A stretch of DNA of 41,608 nt, from assembly GCA_026552855.1 (NCBI GenBank), contig JAPMTX010000148.1, forward strand, positions 1 to 41,608, in the 5' to 3' direction. The notes under the pieces were generated by a model. The model was not told the origin of the DNA. It ran no database searches and was given only the letters and a program-made list of their open reading frames with translations. The stretch's first letter is position 1, and each line of letters opens with the position of its first letter. Both the position numbers and the translations under genes were made by a program. Positions 16,346 to 24,738 of this stretch are shown here, piece by piece. The stretch is from Candidatus Methanoperedens sp. (lineage in GTDB: Archaea; Halobacteriota; Methanosarcinia; Methanosarcinales; Methanoperedenaceae).

Positions 16346-16393
16346 GAAAAAAAAAGAACATAATGAGCGAGCGGTTCTCCGCCCATCAGTTGG

Positions 16394-16939
16394 TCATTCT
16401 TTACCTATCATCACTTCGGTTGCCTTTATTATTGCCATTACTTTATCGTCTTTTTTGAGCCCCAGGGTCTCAGCAGCCTCTTTTGTGATAACCGCCGTTA
16501 CCGTTGTTGGCTCTATTGCAATTTTAACCTTAGCAATAAGACCTTCTTTCTCAACCTCAATTATTTTACCTTTCATCTGGTTTCTTGCAGAGATTTTCAA
16601 CCCGATCACCTCCCAGAACGTATTGTCATAAACGGTTTTTGCCAGTATATTCTGATATGCATTATATTCATCAAGTAAGTTTATCCCTCTTTCGGTCAGG
16701 AATGTGCCCTGTGCCTTCCCACCGCGTTTTTTTATTATCACAGGTTCTCCGGCGCTCTCTTCGATCTCTTTTAGCAGGAGCCATGCATGCTTGTATGAGA
16801 TTTTTACTTTCTTGCATGCTTTGTTCAGCGACCCCTCCTCCAGGATACTTCTCAGGAGAGCAACTTTCCCCTCTCCTATGATCGGCTCATCTTTGTTGTT
16901 TATGAGCCATAATTTTGTCTTAGCCTGCATTCGTTTCAT
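16394..16939 (-). CDS. ModE-like molybdate/tungstate-responsive regulator
   Basis: A 181-residue protein. Residues about 15-105 form the ModE winged helix (GKVALLRSILEEGSLNKACKK, SYKHAWLLLKEIEE, IIKKRGGKAQGTFLTERG). Residues 115-181 are a single MOP/TOBE domain (SARNQMKGKIIEVEKEGLIAKV, TAVITKEAAETLGLKKDDKV) that binds the oxyanion. E. coli ModE has two such domains; here there is one. It is upstream of, and co-directional with, tupABC and has its own TATA box (TTTATAAAAG near 16980). It probably represses the transporter when tungstate or molybdate is plentiful. Confidence 0.9.
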   Translation of the reverse strand: MKRMQAKTKLWLINNKDEPIIGEGKVALLRSILEEGSLNKACKKVKISYKHAWLLLKEIEESAGEPVIIKKRGGKAQGTFLTERGINLLDEYNAYQNILAKTVYDNTFWEVIGLKISARNQMKGKIIEVEKEGLIAKVKIAIEPTTVTAVITKEAAETLGLKKDDKVMAIIKATEVMIGKE

Positions 16940-17020
16940 TGCATTATATTAAGAAATGAATGTCAGGATATAGTCTCACCTTTTATAAATGCTTATTGGG
17001 TTCGTGATTACGTTTTTAGT

Positions 17021-17320
17021 TCATTTCTTATATACAAGCTCACCGGTCGCCGCTGCCAGTATGCCGATCAGTACGTAGCCTAAGCCACGCATTGCAAAAT
17101 AAGTATCAATGGCTGAGGCGATGCCCCACAGGGTCAGAAAAAATCCAGTGGCAAGGAGCGCTATTGAAATTGCTATGGTGAGTAACTTACCGCTGGATTT
17201 CTCAAGACCTTCTGCTATTCCGTTTCCTATAGCTTCGCTTGTAAGTTTCTGCGTCTGGCTATAAAACCGCTCGATAGCTGCTTTTGAGATATTGCCAAGG
17301 GATTCTATAATACCCGGCAT
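17021..17320 (-). CDS. Small membrane protein, holin-X-like
   Basis: Ninety-nine residues starting MPGIIESLGNISK, with an amphipathic N-terminal half and two membrane segments (LLTIAISIALLATGFFLTLW, then YVLIGILAAATGELVY). The layout resembles the putative phage-holin superfamily/DUF1469-type proteins that usually accompany DUF883-like proteins. The ATG at 17320 shares a base with the upstream stop (TAATG), so the two are coupled; longer forms would overlap the upstream gene. Likely a membrane stress or envelope protein, by analogy only. Confidence 0.65.
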   Translation of the reverse strand: MPGIIESLGNISKAAIERFYSQTQKLTSEAIGNGIAEGLEKSSGKLLTIAISIALLATGFFLTLWGIASAIDTYFAMRGLGYVLIGILAAATGELVYKK

Positions 17321-17544
17321 TATCCTTTTCTCGGTCTTGACATCAGATAGCCAAGAGCCAATCCTCCGACGAATGCTCCTCCCAGGCAAGCAAGAGGTCT
17401 ACACTTGACCGCTTCCTCTGCTTTGATTTTCCCCACATTTATTGCTTCAGATACTTTCCCCCTTTTTTCTGTGAGTGCATCGGATAGCTCATCTATTTTT
17501 GCACTCATCGCTTTTAAGGTCTCTGCTACGTCAATTTCTTCCAT
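17320..17544 (-). CDS. DUF883-like membrane-anchored helical protein
   Basis: Seventy-four residues: a charged helical N-terminal half (KAMSAKIDELSDALTEKRGK) and a C-terminal glycine-zipper membrane anchor (CLGGAFVGGLALGYLMSR), as in YqjD/ElaB-type proteins. In bacteria these bind ribosomes or the envelope in stationary phase; archaeal function is unknown. Coupled to the holin-X-like gene. TTAAATATAG at about 17577-17586 is a probable TATA box. Confidence 0.7.
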   Translation of the reverse strand: MEEIDVAETLKAMSAKIDELSDALTEKRGKVSEAINVGKIKAEEAVKCRPLACLGGAFVGGLALGYLMSRPRKG

Positions 17545-17637
17545 AATAACCTAATCCTCCCATCAAATATATGTCATATCTATATTTAAGTTTTTCTAAC
17601 TTTATATAGAGAAGTCCTTTTACTGAACATTATTTGC

Positions 17638-18630
17638 TTATTTTATCTCCAGTCCTTTCACACGGATACCCTCGTCTACTATTTCTCCCACGATCTTTCC
17701 ACCCAGTATCTTTGAAGCATCCCGTGCCTTATCCCCCGGCAGTACAACAACAAAACCCATGCCCATATTGAAAGTCTTATACATCTCGACATCCTCTACG
17801 TCCCCTTCCTCCTGAAGGAACCTGAAGATAGGCTGCGGCTCAAGCGGGTCGGTGATATCAAACCCGTACTCTGTTATGCGGTGAAGCTTCATGAGCCCGC
17901 TGCCTGTGATGTGGGCAAGCCCGTGGATATCGAAGCGGTCGACCGCATCCAGCACCTCCATATATATCTTTGTTGGAACGAGCAGTTCATCCCCTATCGT
18001 CGTATCCGTATTGTAAGGAAAAGGATTGCTGTATAAATAGCCTGAATCATCAACGATACGGCGCGCAAGGGAGTACCCGTTGCTGTGTACGCCGCTCGAT
18101 GGTAGCCCGATAATCGCATCTCCGACCTCTATTCGTTCGCCCGTGATTATCCGGTCTTTCTTCACCATTCCCAGGCATGTGCCTGCGAGATCGAAGCCGT
18201 TCACTATATCCGGAAGCGTCGCAGTCTCCCCGCCCACTATCGTCATCCTCGATATCTCAGCGCCTTTTGCCAGTCCCTCCCCTATCTGCCTCATGATCTC
18301 TTCGTCCGGTCTGTTGATGGCGATATAATCTACGAACGCAAGAGGTTCTATGCCCATTGCCAGGAGGTCGTTCACGTTCATGGCAATGCAATCTATCCCG
18401 ACCGTGTTCCACCGCCCCATCTCATTCGCGATCAGTACTTTTGAGCCCACGCCATCTGTTGTGAGAGCAAGGGCATATTCGCCGAAATCGATGAGACCTG
18501 CATAATGACCTACATCCGTAAGAGGCGCGCCCATGCCACTTCTCTTATAAGTAAGCTGCCTCGCAAGCGCCGCAATAGCTTTATTCTCCTTCTCGATATC
18601 AACACCGGATCTTGCATATGTCAGAGCCAT
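17638..18630 (-). CDS. purM: Phosphoribosylformylglycinamidine cyclo-ligase (AIR synthetase)
   Basis: A 330-residue enzyme of purine synthesis that closes FGAM to 5-aminoimidazole ribotide using ATP. The nucleotide-binding segment TTDGVGSKVLIANEM is near residue 57, with GIDCIAMNVNDLLAMG and the glycine-rich GLPSSGVHSNGYSLAR later. Length and order are normal. It is transcribed alone. Its upstream region contains candidate small RNA copy 3 on the same strand, with a promoter at 18773-18760, so the purM mRNA may begin with that hairpin. Confidence 0.95.
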   Translation of the reverse strand: MALTYARSGVDIEKENKAIAALARQLTYKRSGMGAPLTDVGHYAGLIDFGEYALALTTDGVGSKVLIANEMGRWNTVGIDCIAMNVNDLLAMGIEPLAFVDYIAINRPDEEIMRQIGEGLAKGAEISRMTIVGGETATLPDIVNGFDLAGTCLGMVKKDRIITGERIEVGDAIIGLPSSGVHSNGYSLARRIVDDSGYLYSNPFPYNTDTTIGDELLVPTKIYMEVLDAVDRFDIHGLAHITGSGLMKLHRITEYGFDITDPLEPQPIFRFLQEEGDVEDVEMYKTFNMGMGFVVVLPGDKARDASKILGGKIVGEIVDEGIRVKGLEIK

Positions 18631-18678
18631 GCGCTGTTCAATGGAAACGAATGCATAAAGAGTTTATGATTAGGATAG

Positions 18679-18740
18679 GAGCAGGCATGGATAGGAGGTG
18701 GGAGTGACGTCTAAAAACAGAATTAACGCCTGCTCACTAT
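18679..18740 (-). ncRNA. Candidate small structured RNA or purM leader element, copy 3 of 3
   Basis: On the minus strand GAGCAGGC (18735-18728) and GCCTGCTC (18686-18679) form an 8 bp stem around a 41-base loop. The loop has a U-run (CTGTTTTTAGACG) and then CACTCCCACCTCC, which contains CACCTCC, identical to the archaeal 16S anti-Shine-Dalgarno core. The promoter string CCGAAAACTATATTTA begins at 18773, 38 bases upstream, and matches that of copy 1. The 3' flank CCTATCCTAATCATAAAC resembles that of copy 2. The purM ATG follows at 18630, so it may be a 5' leader element as well as a free RNA. Confidence 0.5.
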
Positions 18741-19026
18741 GAGTATGAGTATCATAGTAAATATAGTTTTCGGTCATTTCAGCTCAAGAGGGAGCGCCGA
18801 TGCATGGCGGTTATGGTGATGTCCGTACTGTAATAAAGTCGCCTCTCGATACCGGTTCTGCGGTATTTTGTTTTAATATACGCCTTATAAAATTTATTAT
18901 ATATTTTTATTTTATTAAATACGTCTACCGCCATTGTTCATGGGATGATTTATATACCTGCTGATATTCTCACTGCCTGAGCCCTTCCCCAAAACTATTT
19001 TATTTGATAGTAACTACAAGGAGACA
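18741..19026. other. Gene-free stretch between purM leader and hisF
   Basis: It holds the copy 3 promoter (minus strand), a hairpin ATACCG-N6-CGGTAT (18849-18866) followed by a T-rich run that looks like a plus-strand terminator without an obvious gene before it, AT-rich sequence, and TTTATATA at about 18949-18956, a TATA box for hisF giving a leader of roughly 50 bases. A 54-codon plus-strand frame from 18800 has a ribosome-binding-like GAGGGAG but an AT-biased tail and is not called. Confidence 0.5.
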
Positions 19027-19848
19027 ATGCTCACAAAAAGAATCATCCCATGCCTTGATGTAACGCTGGATAGAAAAGGAGGATGCGTCGTCAAAGGGAT
19101 CGAGTTCGTGCACTTAAAAGAGGCTGGCGACCCTGTGCAGCTCGCAAAGAGATATAACGAGCAGGGAGCGGACGAGCTTGTTTTCCTCGATATTACTGCC
19201 TCCCACGAGCGTCGAAACACAATGATCGAAGTTATAGAGAGGACTGCTGACGAGGTATTCATCCCTCTGACAGTAGGGGGAGGGATAAGCAGTACTGAGG
19301 CGATACGGGGCATCCTGCGTGCAGGGGCGGATAAGGTCTCGATCAATACAGCCGCAGTTAAGAGCCCGGATTTTGTAAAGGAATCCTCGGAGATATTCGG
19401 CTCCCAGTGCATCGTTACTGCTATAGACTGCAGGCGCAACTTCGATATTAAGAACAATGAGGATAAAACGATAATAGAGCTTGAGGACGGGAGGAGAGCC
19501 TGGTACGAGGTCGTTATCTACGGCGGCAGGACGCCTACAGGGATCGATACAGTTCAGTGGGCGGAAAAGGTAGAGAAGCTTGGCTCAGGCGAGATACTGC
19601 TTACCAGTATGGACAGGGACGGCACCAGGGACGGCTATGACATCCCGATAACCCGGACACTTTCAGAGACGCTGGATATTCCTATAATAGCCTCAGGCGG
19701 CGCGGGAAATGTAGAGCATATGTACGGAGCGTTCACCGAAGGCAAAGCCGATGCTGCGCTTGCTGCAAGTATCTTCCATTTCGGGGAATATACGATAGGC
19801 GAGGCAAAGGAGTATCTTGGGAAGAAGGGGATTGCTGTCCGGGCTTAG
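19027..19848 (+). CDS. hisF: Imidazole glycerol phosphate synthase subunit HisF
   Basis: A 273-residue TIM barrel that cyclises PRFAR with ammonia to imidazole glycerol phosphate and AICAR in histidine synthesis. The catalytic Asp residues lie in IPCLDVTLD (near residue 10) and VTAIDCRR (near 135), and the phosphate loops in [21 protein letters not shown] and [10 protein letters not shown] are intact. AAGGAGA lies just before the ATG. The HisH partner is not in the window. Confidence 0.96.
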   Translation: MLTKRIIPCLDVTLDRKGGCVVKGIEFVHLKEAGDPVQLAKRYNEQGADELVFLDITASHERRNTMIEVIERTADEVFIPLTVGGGISSTEAIRGILRAGADKVSINTAAVKSPDFVKESSEIFGSQCIVTAIDCRRNFDIKNNEDKTIIELEDGRRAWYEVVIYGGRTPTGIDTVQWAEKVEKLGSGEILLTSMDRDGTRDGYDIPITRTLSETLDIPIIASGGAGNVEHMYGAFTEGKADAALAASIFHFGEYTIGEAKEYLGKKGIAVRA

Positions 19849-19886
19849 GAATAATTTAAAAACGCTCTGCACTCTTTCACTTAGAT

Positions 19887-20390
19887 CTAAGCGAACGGGT
19901 GCCTGGCTGTGTCCTTTTGCCTGAGTGCTTCTTCAACAGATGGCTCTCTCCTGACCGCTCTCTCTATTGCCAGCTTTGTAGCCTCGTAATTGTAGTCGTA
20001 TATCTTCTTTTTATCTTTAGCTTCCCAGTGAATGAATACAGAAACGATGAGCAGCAGGTCTTCAGCATCGTTTTTATTTATTGTTCCGTCTTCGACGCAG
20101 TCCATCACAGCCTTTGCCACCGCTGCCTGGGCAGGTCCGAACATGAGCACTGCCTGGTCAGCGTTCTTTATCGTGACCTTGTTTATTATCAGCGTGGAAG
20201 GCTTTGGCTGGAGGTTCGGCTCAAGCACTGCCAGGAGAGGCGTATGCCCTTCCCTCGGCATTGCAAGTGAGTTCATGAACGCAGTTTCAACCGCGCTGCC
20301 TTTTGTTCCAATTACCAGATCGATATGCGCTACTTCGGCTCCATCGCCCACAAGCGCTTCACCGATCATGCTTTTTACTATGTGTGCCAT
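19887..20390 (-). CDS. fae: Formaldehyde-activating enzyme (Fae)
   Basis: A 167-residue stand-alone Fae that condenses formaldehyde with tetrahydromethanopterin to give methylene-tetrahydromethanopterin. The catalytic His lies in GEALVGDGAEVAHIDLVIG (near residue 18). Other conserved parts are MPREGHTPLLAVLEPNL, FGPAQAAVAKAV and IHWEAKD. The ATG at 20390 has AGGTGG six bases upstream; longer starts are not needed. ACTAATATATAC at about 20424-20435 is a probable TATA box. No fused Hps domain is present. Confidence 0.95.
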   Translation of the reverse strand: MAHIVKSMIGEALVGDGAEVAHIDLVIGTKGSAVETAFMNSLAMPREGHTPLLAVLEPNLQPKPSTLIINKVTIKNADQAVLMFGPAQAAVAKAVMDCVEDGTINKNDAEDLLLIVSVFIHWEAKDKKKIYDYNYEATKLAIERAVRREPSVEEALRQKDTARHPFA

Positions 20391-20488
20391 ATTTACCACC
20401 TCGTCCCCTCTGAGCATGGATTGTATATATTAGTTTTTATTCCAAAAAATCGCCTGGAGTATTAACTCATCTCTGCAATAAAATTGTG

Positions 20489-20518
20489 AGTGTCCGGGGT
20501 ATAGCAACTCCGGACACT
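20489..20518 (-). terminator. Strong hairpin between the Cys-rich small gene and fae
   Basis: AGTGTCCGG and CCGGACACT form a perfect 9 bp stem around a 12-base loop. Read on the minus strand it follows the small Cys-rich gene by about 30 bases and is followed by CAATTTTATT, so it probably ends that transcript and separates it from the fae promoter. Confidence 0.55.
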
Positions 20519-20547
20519 TTCTCGTACCCTCTGTTCTAATGGCAGAA

Positions 20548-20673
20548 TTATGTACTTATTGAACGCTTATTTTCGTAGTTGCAGGACACACCATACTCGC
20601 ATGCGCGCATCTCCTCGCATGCCTGGTTGATGATGCGCGTGACGCAGTTGGTGTTCGTATGTTTGCATTTCAT
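20548..20673 (-). CDS. Tiny Cys-rich protein (41 residues)
   Basis: An ATG at 20671-20673 opens a 41-codon frame ending TAA, with five cysteines at positions 3, 10, 19, 25 and 31 (MKCKHTNTNCVTRIINQACE, then ACEYGVSC). AGTGAT a few bases upstream fits the archaeal Shine-Dalgarno GGTGAT, AATATATAAG near 20737-20746 is a good TATA box, and a strong hairpin follows the stop. These signals on both sides make it more than chance. The Cys spacing suggests a metal-binding miniprotein. I do not recognise a family; it sits between hisS and fae on the same strand as both. Confidence 0.55.
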   Translation of the reverse strand: MKCKHTNTNCVTRIINQACEEMRACEYGVSCNYENKRSIST

Positions 20674-20902
20674 TGTATCACTTTATCCGGTCTGTTAATT
20701 TTGTCTCCATACGACCGATGTTTGGTCAGCACCACTCTTATATATTCACATTTTTATTAAGATTAGTGTGAAAAAGGTGTGAAACGGACATTTAACCCGG
20801 GTCAAAATGACGCAAGAAGGAGATCAATGCTAATGTAGAAACCCCTGCCCTTCGAGCAGCTTCGTACTTCTTGCTCTGGCTTTATGAACCGCTTCTACAA
20901 AT

Positions 20903-22141
20903 TCAATTCTGCACATTCACTCTCCCCGCCACTTCCTCCACCGTCACCAGTTCCTGTACCCCTGTCCTCATGTCCTTCAGCGCCACTTTCCCGGCTTCAA
21001 GCTCGTTCTTCCCCACGATAACGACATGGCTTGCACCAATCGTGTTGGCGTACGACATCTGGTCCTTGAACTTCCTGCCCATCACGTCAGCGTACGTCGG
21101 GACATGCTCACTTAGCTTCTTTGCGATAACTATCGCCTCTTTGCGCGTATCATCGAACGAGATGACCGCGATGCGCTTCTCCTGCGGCGGTGTTACCTGG
21201 CATATCTCCATTATCCTGTCAAACCCGATGGCATAGCCCGTTGACGGCGTGTCCTCGCCCCCGAACAACTGCGCAAGGCGGTAGGAGCCTCCGCCGCAAA
21301 CCTGGTTCTGCGCCCCCAGACCTTCACAGTATATCTCGAACACCATGCCTGTATAATAATCAAGACCTCTTGCTATGCTGAGGTCTACCTGGTACTCAAG
21401 ACCGTAAACGTCCAGAAGCGAAAGCAGAGCCTCGAACTGAGAGATAGCCTCAATATCTCCGACCAGTTCCCGTGCCTCATGCATCGCATTTACGCCCCGG
21501 AGCCCAATGAGCCGGAAAAGCTTGCTCTTCACCTCATCGGGCGCATTGATCTCATCGAGGAAATCTTCAAGCCCTTTATCATCCTTTTTATCCACAAGCC
21601 GCATTATCTTGCTCTGCTGCTCAGGCGGGATGTCCTTAAGCAGGGTGCGCACGATCCCCAGGTGCCCTACGTGCAGGTCGCCGCTGATGCCCGCGCTTTT
21701 CAGCATCTCTACCGAAAGAGCGATAACCTCAGCCTCAGCATCGGGACGGGGGCTCCCTATGATCTCAACTCCGAACTGGAAAAATTCCCTGAACCTGCCT
21801 TTTTGCGGGCGCTCGTACCTGAAGCAGTTATCAAAATAATAGAATTTAAGCGGCTTTGCTGATCTCTGCAGCGCCTCCACGTACATCCTGATAACAGGCG
21901 CAGTCAGTTCCGGGCGCAGTGCGATCTCCCTGCCCCCTTTATCCTTGAAGTTATATATCTCACCCAGTATCCCCTCACCGGATTTTATAGTAAAAAGCTC
22001 GATATGCTCGAAAGTCGGGGTCTTTACCTCACCGTATCCCCACCGTATGGCGACCTCGCGCAACCTGTTCTCAACGTATCTTCGCTTTGCCATCTCATCG
22101 GGCAGAAAATCACGGGTGCCCCGGGGTTTCTGGAATTCCAT
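20903..22141 (-). CDS. hisS: Histidyl-tRNA synthetase
   Basis: A 412-residue class II synthetase charging tRNA-His. Motif 1 lies around [16 protein letters not shown], motif 2 is [20 protein letters not shown] (near 115) and the His-specific/motif 3 region includes [13 protein letters not shown] and [20 protein letters not shown]. The C-terminal anticodon-binding domain (KRIAVISFD onward) is complete. The ATG at 22141 begins [14 protein letters not shown] as in homologues, with AAGGAAG upstream; an in-frame extension upstream is not supported. Confidence 0.96.
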   Translation of the reverse strand: MEFQKPRGTRDFLPDEMAKRRYVENRLREVAIRWGYGEVKTPTFEHIELFTIKSGEGILGEIYNFKDKGGREIALRPELTAPVIRMYVEALQRSAKPLKFYYFDNCFRYERPQKGRFREFFQFGVEIIGSPRPDAEAEVIALSVEMLKSAGISGDLHVGHLGIVRTLLKDIPPEQQSKIMRLVDKKDDKGLEDFLDEINAPDEVKSKLFRLIGLRGVNAMHEARELVGDIEAISQFEALLSLLDVYGLEYQVDLSIARGLDYYTGMVFEIYCEGLGAQNQVCGGGSYRLAQLFGGEDTPSTGYAIGFDRIMEICQVTPPQEKRIAVISFDDTRKEAIVIAKKLSEHVPTYADVMGRKFKDQMSYANTIGASHVVIVGKNELEAGKVALKDMRTGVQELVTVEEVAGRVNVQN

Positions 22142-22317
22142 TGATATACTTCCTTTCGCCCCGGATAACAGCATATTCCTTTATAAACCCTTATGCTTTC
22201 TCAGTTATGCCTGTAAACGTACAGTTTTTGGAATGATAAACGGGTCGTATTATGATTATCATCAGCATATTAGAAATGTTTTTAAGTAATGGCGCCATAA
22301 AGAAGAAGGGTGACCCG

Positions 22318-23241
22318 ATGCACAAAGCACTCCCAATCATACTGTTAATATTAGCTATTGCTTTTTCAGGCTGTACAGGTTCCGACTCACCGGATGAACT
22401 TGCTCTTGCTCAGACACAGTTCGAGCGCGCAAATCTTAACCTCAACGGGAAAATAGTTGATGTGAAACTTGTCCCGAGCGACATCAGAGCAGGCGAAAAA
22501 GTTACTGCAGAACTGGTTGTCGCCAACACCGGCACTGAGAATATTACGAAGGAAACGATTGACATAAAAGCAAAAGTAAAAACACTTAACGATACAATGG
22601 CGAATCTTGCCTTAAAATTCATGGACGATGAAAAGAAAACAAGGACTTTTACAATGGACTTTGACGAGGAGATCAAACCAGGTACGGTCAAAGCAATCAG
22701 TGCAATATTCAATACGCAGCAGGAGATGCAGGGAAGAAGCCTTGCAGGCACATATCAGATAACAATCACCTTATCTGTCAACGGGCAAAAGGTAGATGCA
22801 AAGTTACTCCCGGTAACACTCCACTCAGGCACACCAAGAGAATTTATGCCCACACCTACGCCGCCACCCACTCCGACCCCAGCGTCCACACCGATGCCCA
22901 CAATCACTTCAACAGAAACTCCAGTGCCGACTCCAACGCCTGAGCCTGTAGTGACAGCAACCCCGACTGGAGTGAAGGTTCCTGCAAGGGTAATGGCTAA
23001 CAGATTCACAGAACCGAATAAGCAGATAGATGTCGGGGATGCGATATTGTGGACCAATTTGGATGATGAAACGTACACTTTAGTTGAGGTAAATGGAAAA
23101 ATTGGTAATATAACCCTCAACAACAGAGCTACATATGTGTTCAATACGACTGGCAGCTACAAATTATTGTTATATTATAATAAGGTGCGAGAGCCATATA
23201 GTTACCAGAGTATTACTGTAATGGTGAATACGAGCAAATAG
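22318..23241 (+). CDS. Lipoprotein with Pro/Thr-rich linker and cupredoxin-like C-terminal domain
   Basis: About 307 residues. A signal peptide ends in lipobox AFSGC (Cys near residue 20). Residues about 40-180 form a beta-sandwich like CARDB/DUF11 surface domains (LVPSDIRAGEKVTAELVVAN). A TP-rich linker (about 185-225) leads to a C-terminal beta domain (IDVGDAILWTNLDDETYTLV, YKLLLYY) with the strand order of a plastocyanin-like fold, but the His and Cys copper ligands appear absent. GGGTGA precedes the ATG. Probably a cell-surface protein; ligand unknown. Confidence 0.75.
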   Translation: MHKALPIILLILAIAFSGCTGSDSPDELALAQTQFERANLNLNGKIVDVKLVPSDIRAGEKVTAELVVANTGTENITKETIDIKAKVKTLNDTMANLALKFMDDEKKTRTFTMDFDEEIKPGTVKAISAIFNTQQEMQGRSLAGTYQITITLSVNGQKVDAKLLPVTLHSGTPREFMPTPTPPPTPTPASTPMPTITSTETPVPTPTPEPVVTATPTGVKVPARVMANRFTEPNKQIDVGDAILWTNLDDETYTLVEVNGKIGNITLNNRATYVFNTTGSYKLLLYYNKVREPYSYQSITVMVNTSK

Positions 23242-23294
23242 CTTGTACCCACAATCTTTATATTGCATAGAAATTAATTCGTGCAGGAGGGATT

Positions 23295-24197
23295 ATGATA
23301 CTCAAAAAAACCCTGTTGTGTGTAATTGTAATACTGTTGAGTGCAGGATTTGCTGCCGCAGCCACCCTGAACGTAGGGACAGGACAGACCTATAGTACGA
23401 TCCAGTCCGCTGTAGATGCGGCGAGTCCCGGCGATATTATCTCGGTCGGCGAAGGTACGTACGCCGAGAACATTGTCATAAAAAAGAACGACATATCGGT
23501 CATCGGAAAGAATAAAGAAAAAACGATCATCGACAGCAAAAAGATCGGAAGTGGGATCAGGATAGACCAGGCGAACAACGTGAAGATCAGCGGGTTCACA
23601 ATCCAGAACAGTGGAGGAAGCGGCAAGGAAGATGCAGGAATAACCATTTACTCAGCACACAACAACATGGTTGCGAACAGTATCTTTACGAATAATGTAG
23701 CCGGTATTTCAATATATTCAGGCAGCAACAATAACATAATTGCAGGAAATGATATTAAGGCAAACGGCAATAACGGCATTTTCATTTTCTCATCCAGCAG
23801 CAATAAGATATACAACAACAATATCCAGAAAAACAAATTCGGGATATATGCGGATTCAGCCAGGGAGAACAGCATTTATTCCAATAATTTCATAGAGAAC
23901 AATAACCAGGCTTATGATAACAGCGGCTTGAACTCATGGGATGACGGCAAATCAGGCAACTACTGGAGCACCTACAGTATCCAGGGCAATAAGAACTCCA
24001 GGGATAATTATCCGCTCTCAAAAGCTGTTACAATAGAGGAAGTACCAGTCCTTACGACCCCTCCGCCGCAGGAGCAGGCTGCCCAGGAACCGAAGCTGAA
24101 GGGAGAGACTGAGAAATCCTCACCCGGGTTTACAGTGGTTCTGGTCTTGATCTCACTGATTATAATGGGAGCCTTAAGGACCAGGAAAATAGAGTAA
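23295..24197 (+). CDS. NosD-like parallel beta-helix surface protein with PGF-type C-terminal anchor
   Basis: A 300-residue exported protein. The signal peptide is about residues 1-22. Residues 30-205 are right-handed beta-helix repeats (NIVIKKNDISVIGKN, NNIIAGNDIKANGNNGIF, SSSNKIYNNNIQKNKFGIY), ending with the NosD/CASH-type NYWSTYSIQGNKNSRDNYP. The C-terminus has SSPGF, then a membrane helix and RTRK, which fits a PGF-CTERM-type archaeosortase substrate. GGAGGG lies five bases before the ATG. Likely anchored at the cell surface beside the upstream lipoprotein; substrate unknown. Confidence 0.8.
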   Translation: MILKKTLLCVIVILLSAGFAAAATLNVGTGQTYSTIQSAVDAASPGDIISVGEGTYAENIVIKKNDISVIGKNKEKTIIDSKKIGSGIRIDQANNVKISGFTIQNSGGSGKEDAGITIYSAHNNMVANSIFTNNVAGISIYSGSNNNIIAGNDIKANGNNGIFIFSSSSNKIYNNNIQKNKFGIYADSARENSIYSNNFIENNNQAYDNSGLNSWDDGKSGNYWSTYSIQGNKNSRDNYPLSKAVTIEEVPVLTTPPPQEQAAQEPKLKGETEKSSPGFTVVLVLISLIIMGALRTRKIE

Positions 24198-24201
24198 ATC
24201 T

Positions 24202-24738
24202 CTATAACCCGAGCTTTGCCCGTTTCAATTCACTTTTCTTTTTCTCAAGGAACTTGTATACAGGTCCATGGGCTGAGCCTTTTAAAAGCATATCAATACC
24301 AGTACGGGCTACTGCATTCTGCTCAGGATAGCCTATCAGGCATATCGTTTTGCCATACACGGAGATATTCGTCTCAGTGAGTGTCTCAAAAACCTCCCGC
24401 GCCTTCCCTCCTCTGCCTATTATTCTCCCTTTTATGCGGGCAAGGTCCTTCTCCGATCTGGCGACATCAGAAAGATCAATGATTTCGAACATAAGAAGAT
24501 CATAATCGAACAGCCGGAGCGCCTTTTCCGGGCTGAAGCCCCGTGCGATCGCCTGTATTACCTCCTTTGCTCGCAGCCCTTTGATCGGGTCTTTGGGTTC
24601 GATTATCTCCACATCCCCGCTCTGGCTGTTTATGTTGATCTTTGCGGTTGATTTCTCCTCTATGAGCGCTTTGGTTCTACCCTCCGGACCGACCAGAACT
24701 GCCACTCTCTCCAGCGGAATTTTAATGTGCTCTATCAT
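24202..24738 (-). CDS. KH-domain rRNA-processing protein (archaeal Dim2/Pno1)
   Basis: A 178-residue protein with two KH domains. KH1 is at about 8-70 (VAVLVGPEGRTKALIEEKS) and KH2 at about 95-165 with the GxxG-type loop in IKGRIIGRGGKAREVFE. It matches archaeal Dim2, a small-subunit assembly factor that binds near the 3' end of 16S rRNA. Its start overlaps the stop of rio1 by four bases, and aIF1A lies upstream in the same unit, a typical archaeal cluster for small-subunit maturation. Confidence 0.92.
   Translation of the reverse strand: MIEHIKIPLERVAVLVGPEGRTKALIEEKSTAKININSQSGDVEIIEPKDPIKGLRAKEVIQAIARGFSPEKALRLFDYDLLMFEIIDLSDVARSEKDLARIKGRIIGRGGKAREVFETLTETNISVYGKTICLIGYPEQNAVARTGIDMLLKGSAHGPVYKFLEKKKSELKRAKLGL

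Noticed and set aside
18800-18964. A 54-codon plus-strand frame with GAGGGAG upstream
   Set aside because: The second half is AT-biased, runs through a terminator-like hairpin and the hisF TATA box, and has no recognisable protein features.
18940-18985. C/D box small RNA (GATGAT...CTGA...CTGA)
   Set aside because: Box C does not match RTGATGA and the TATA box for hisF overlaps it.
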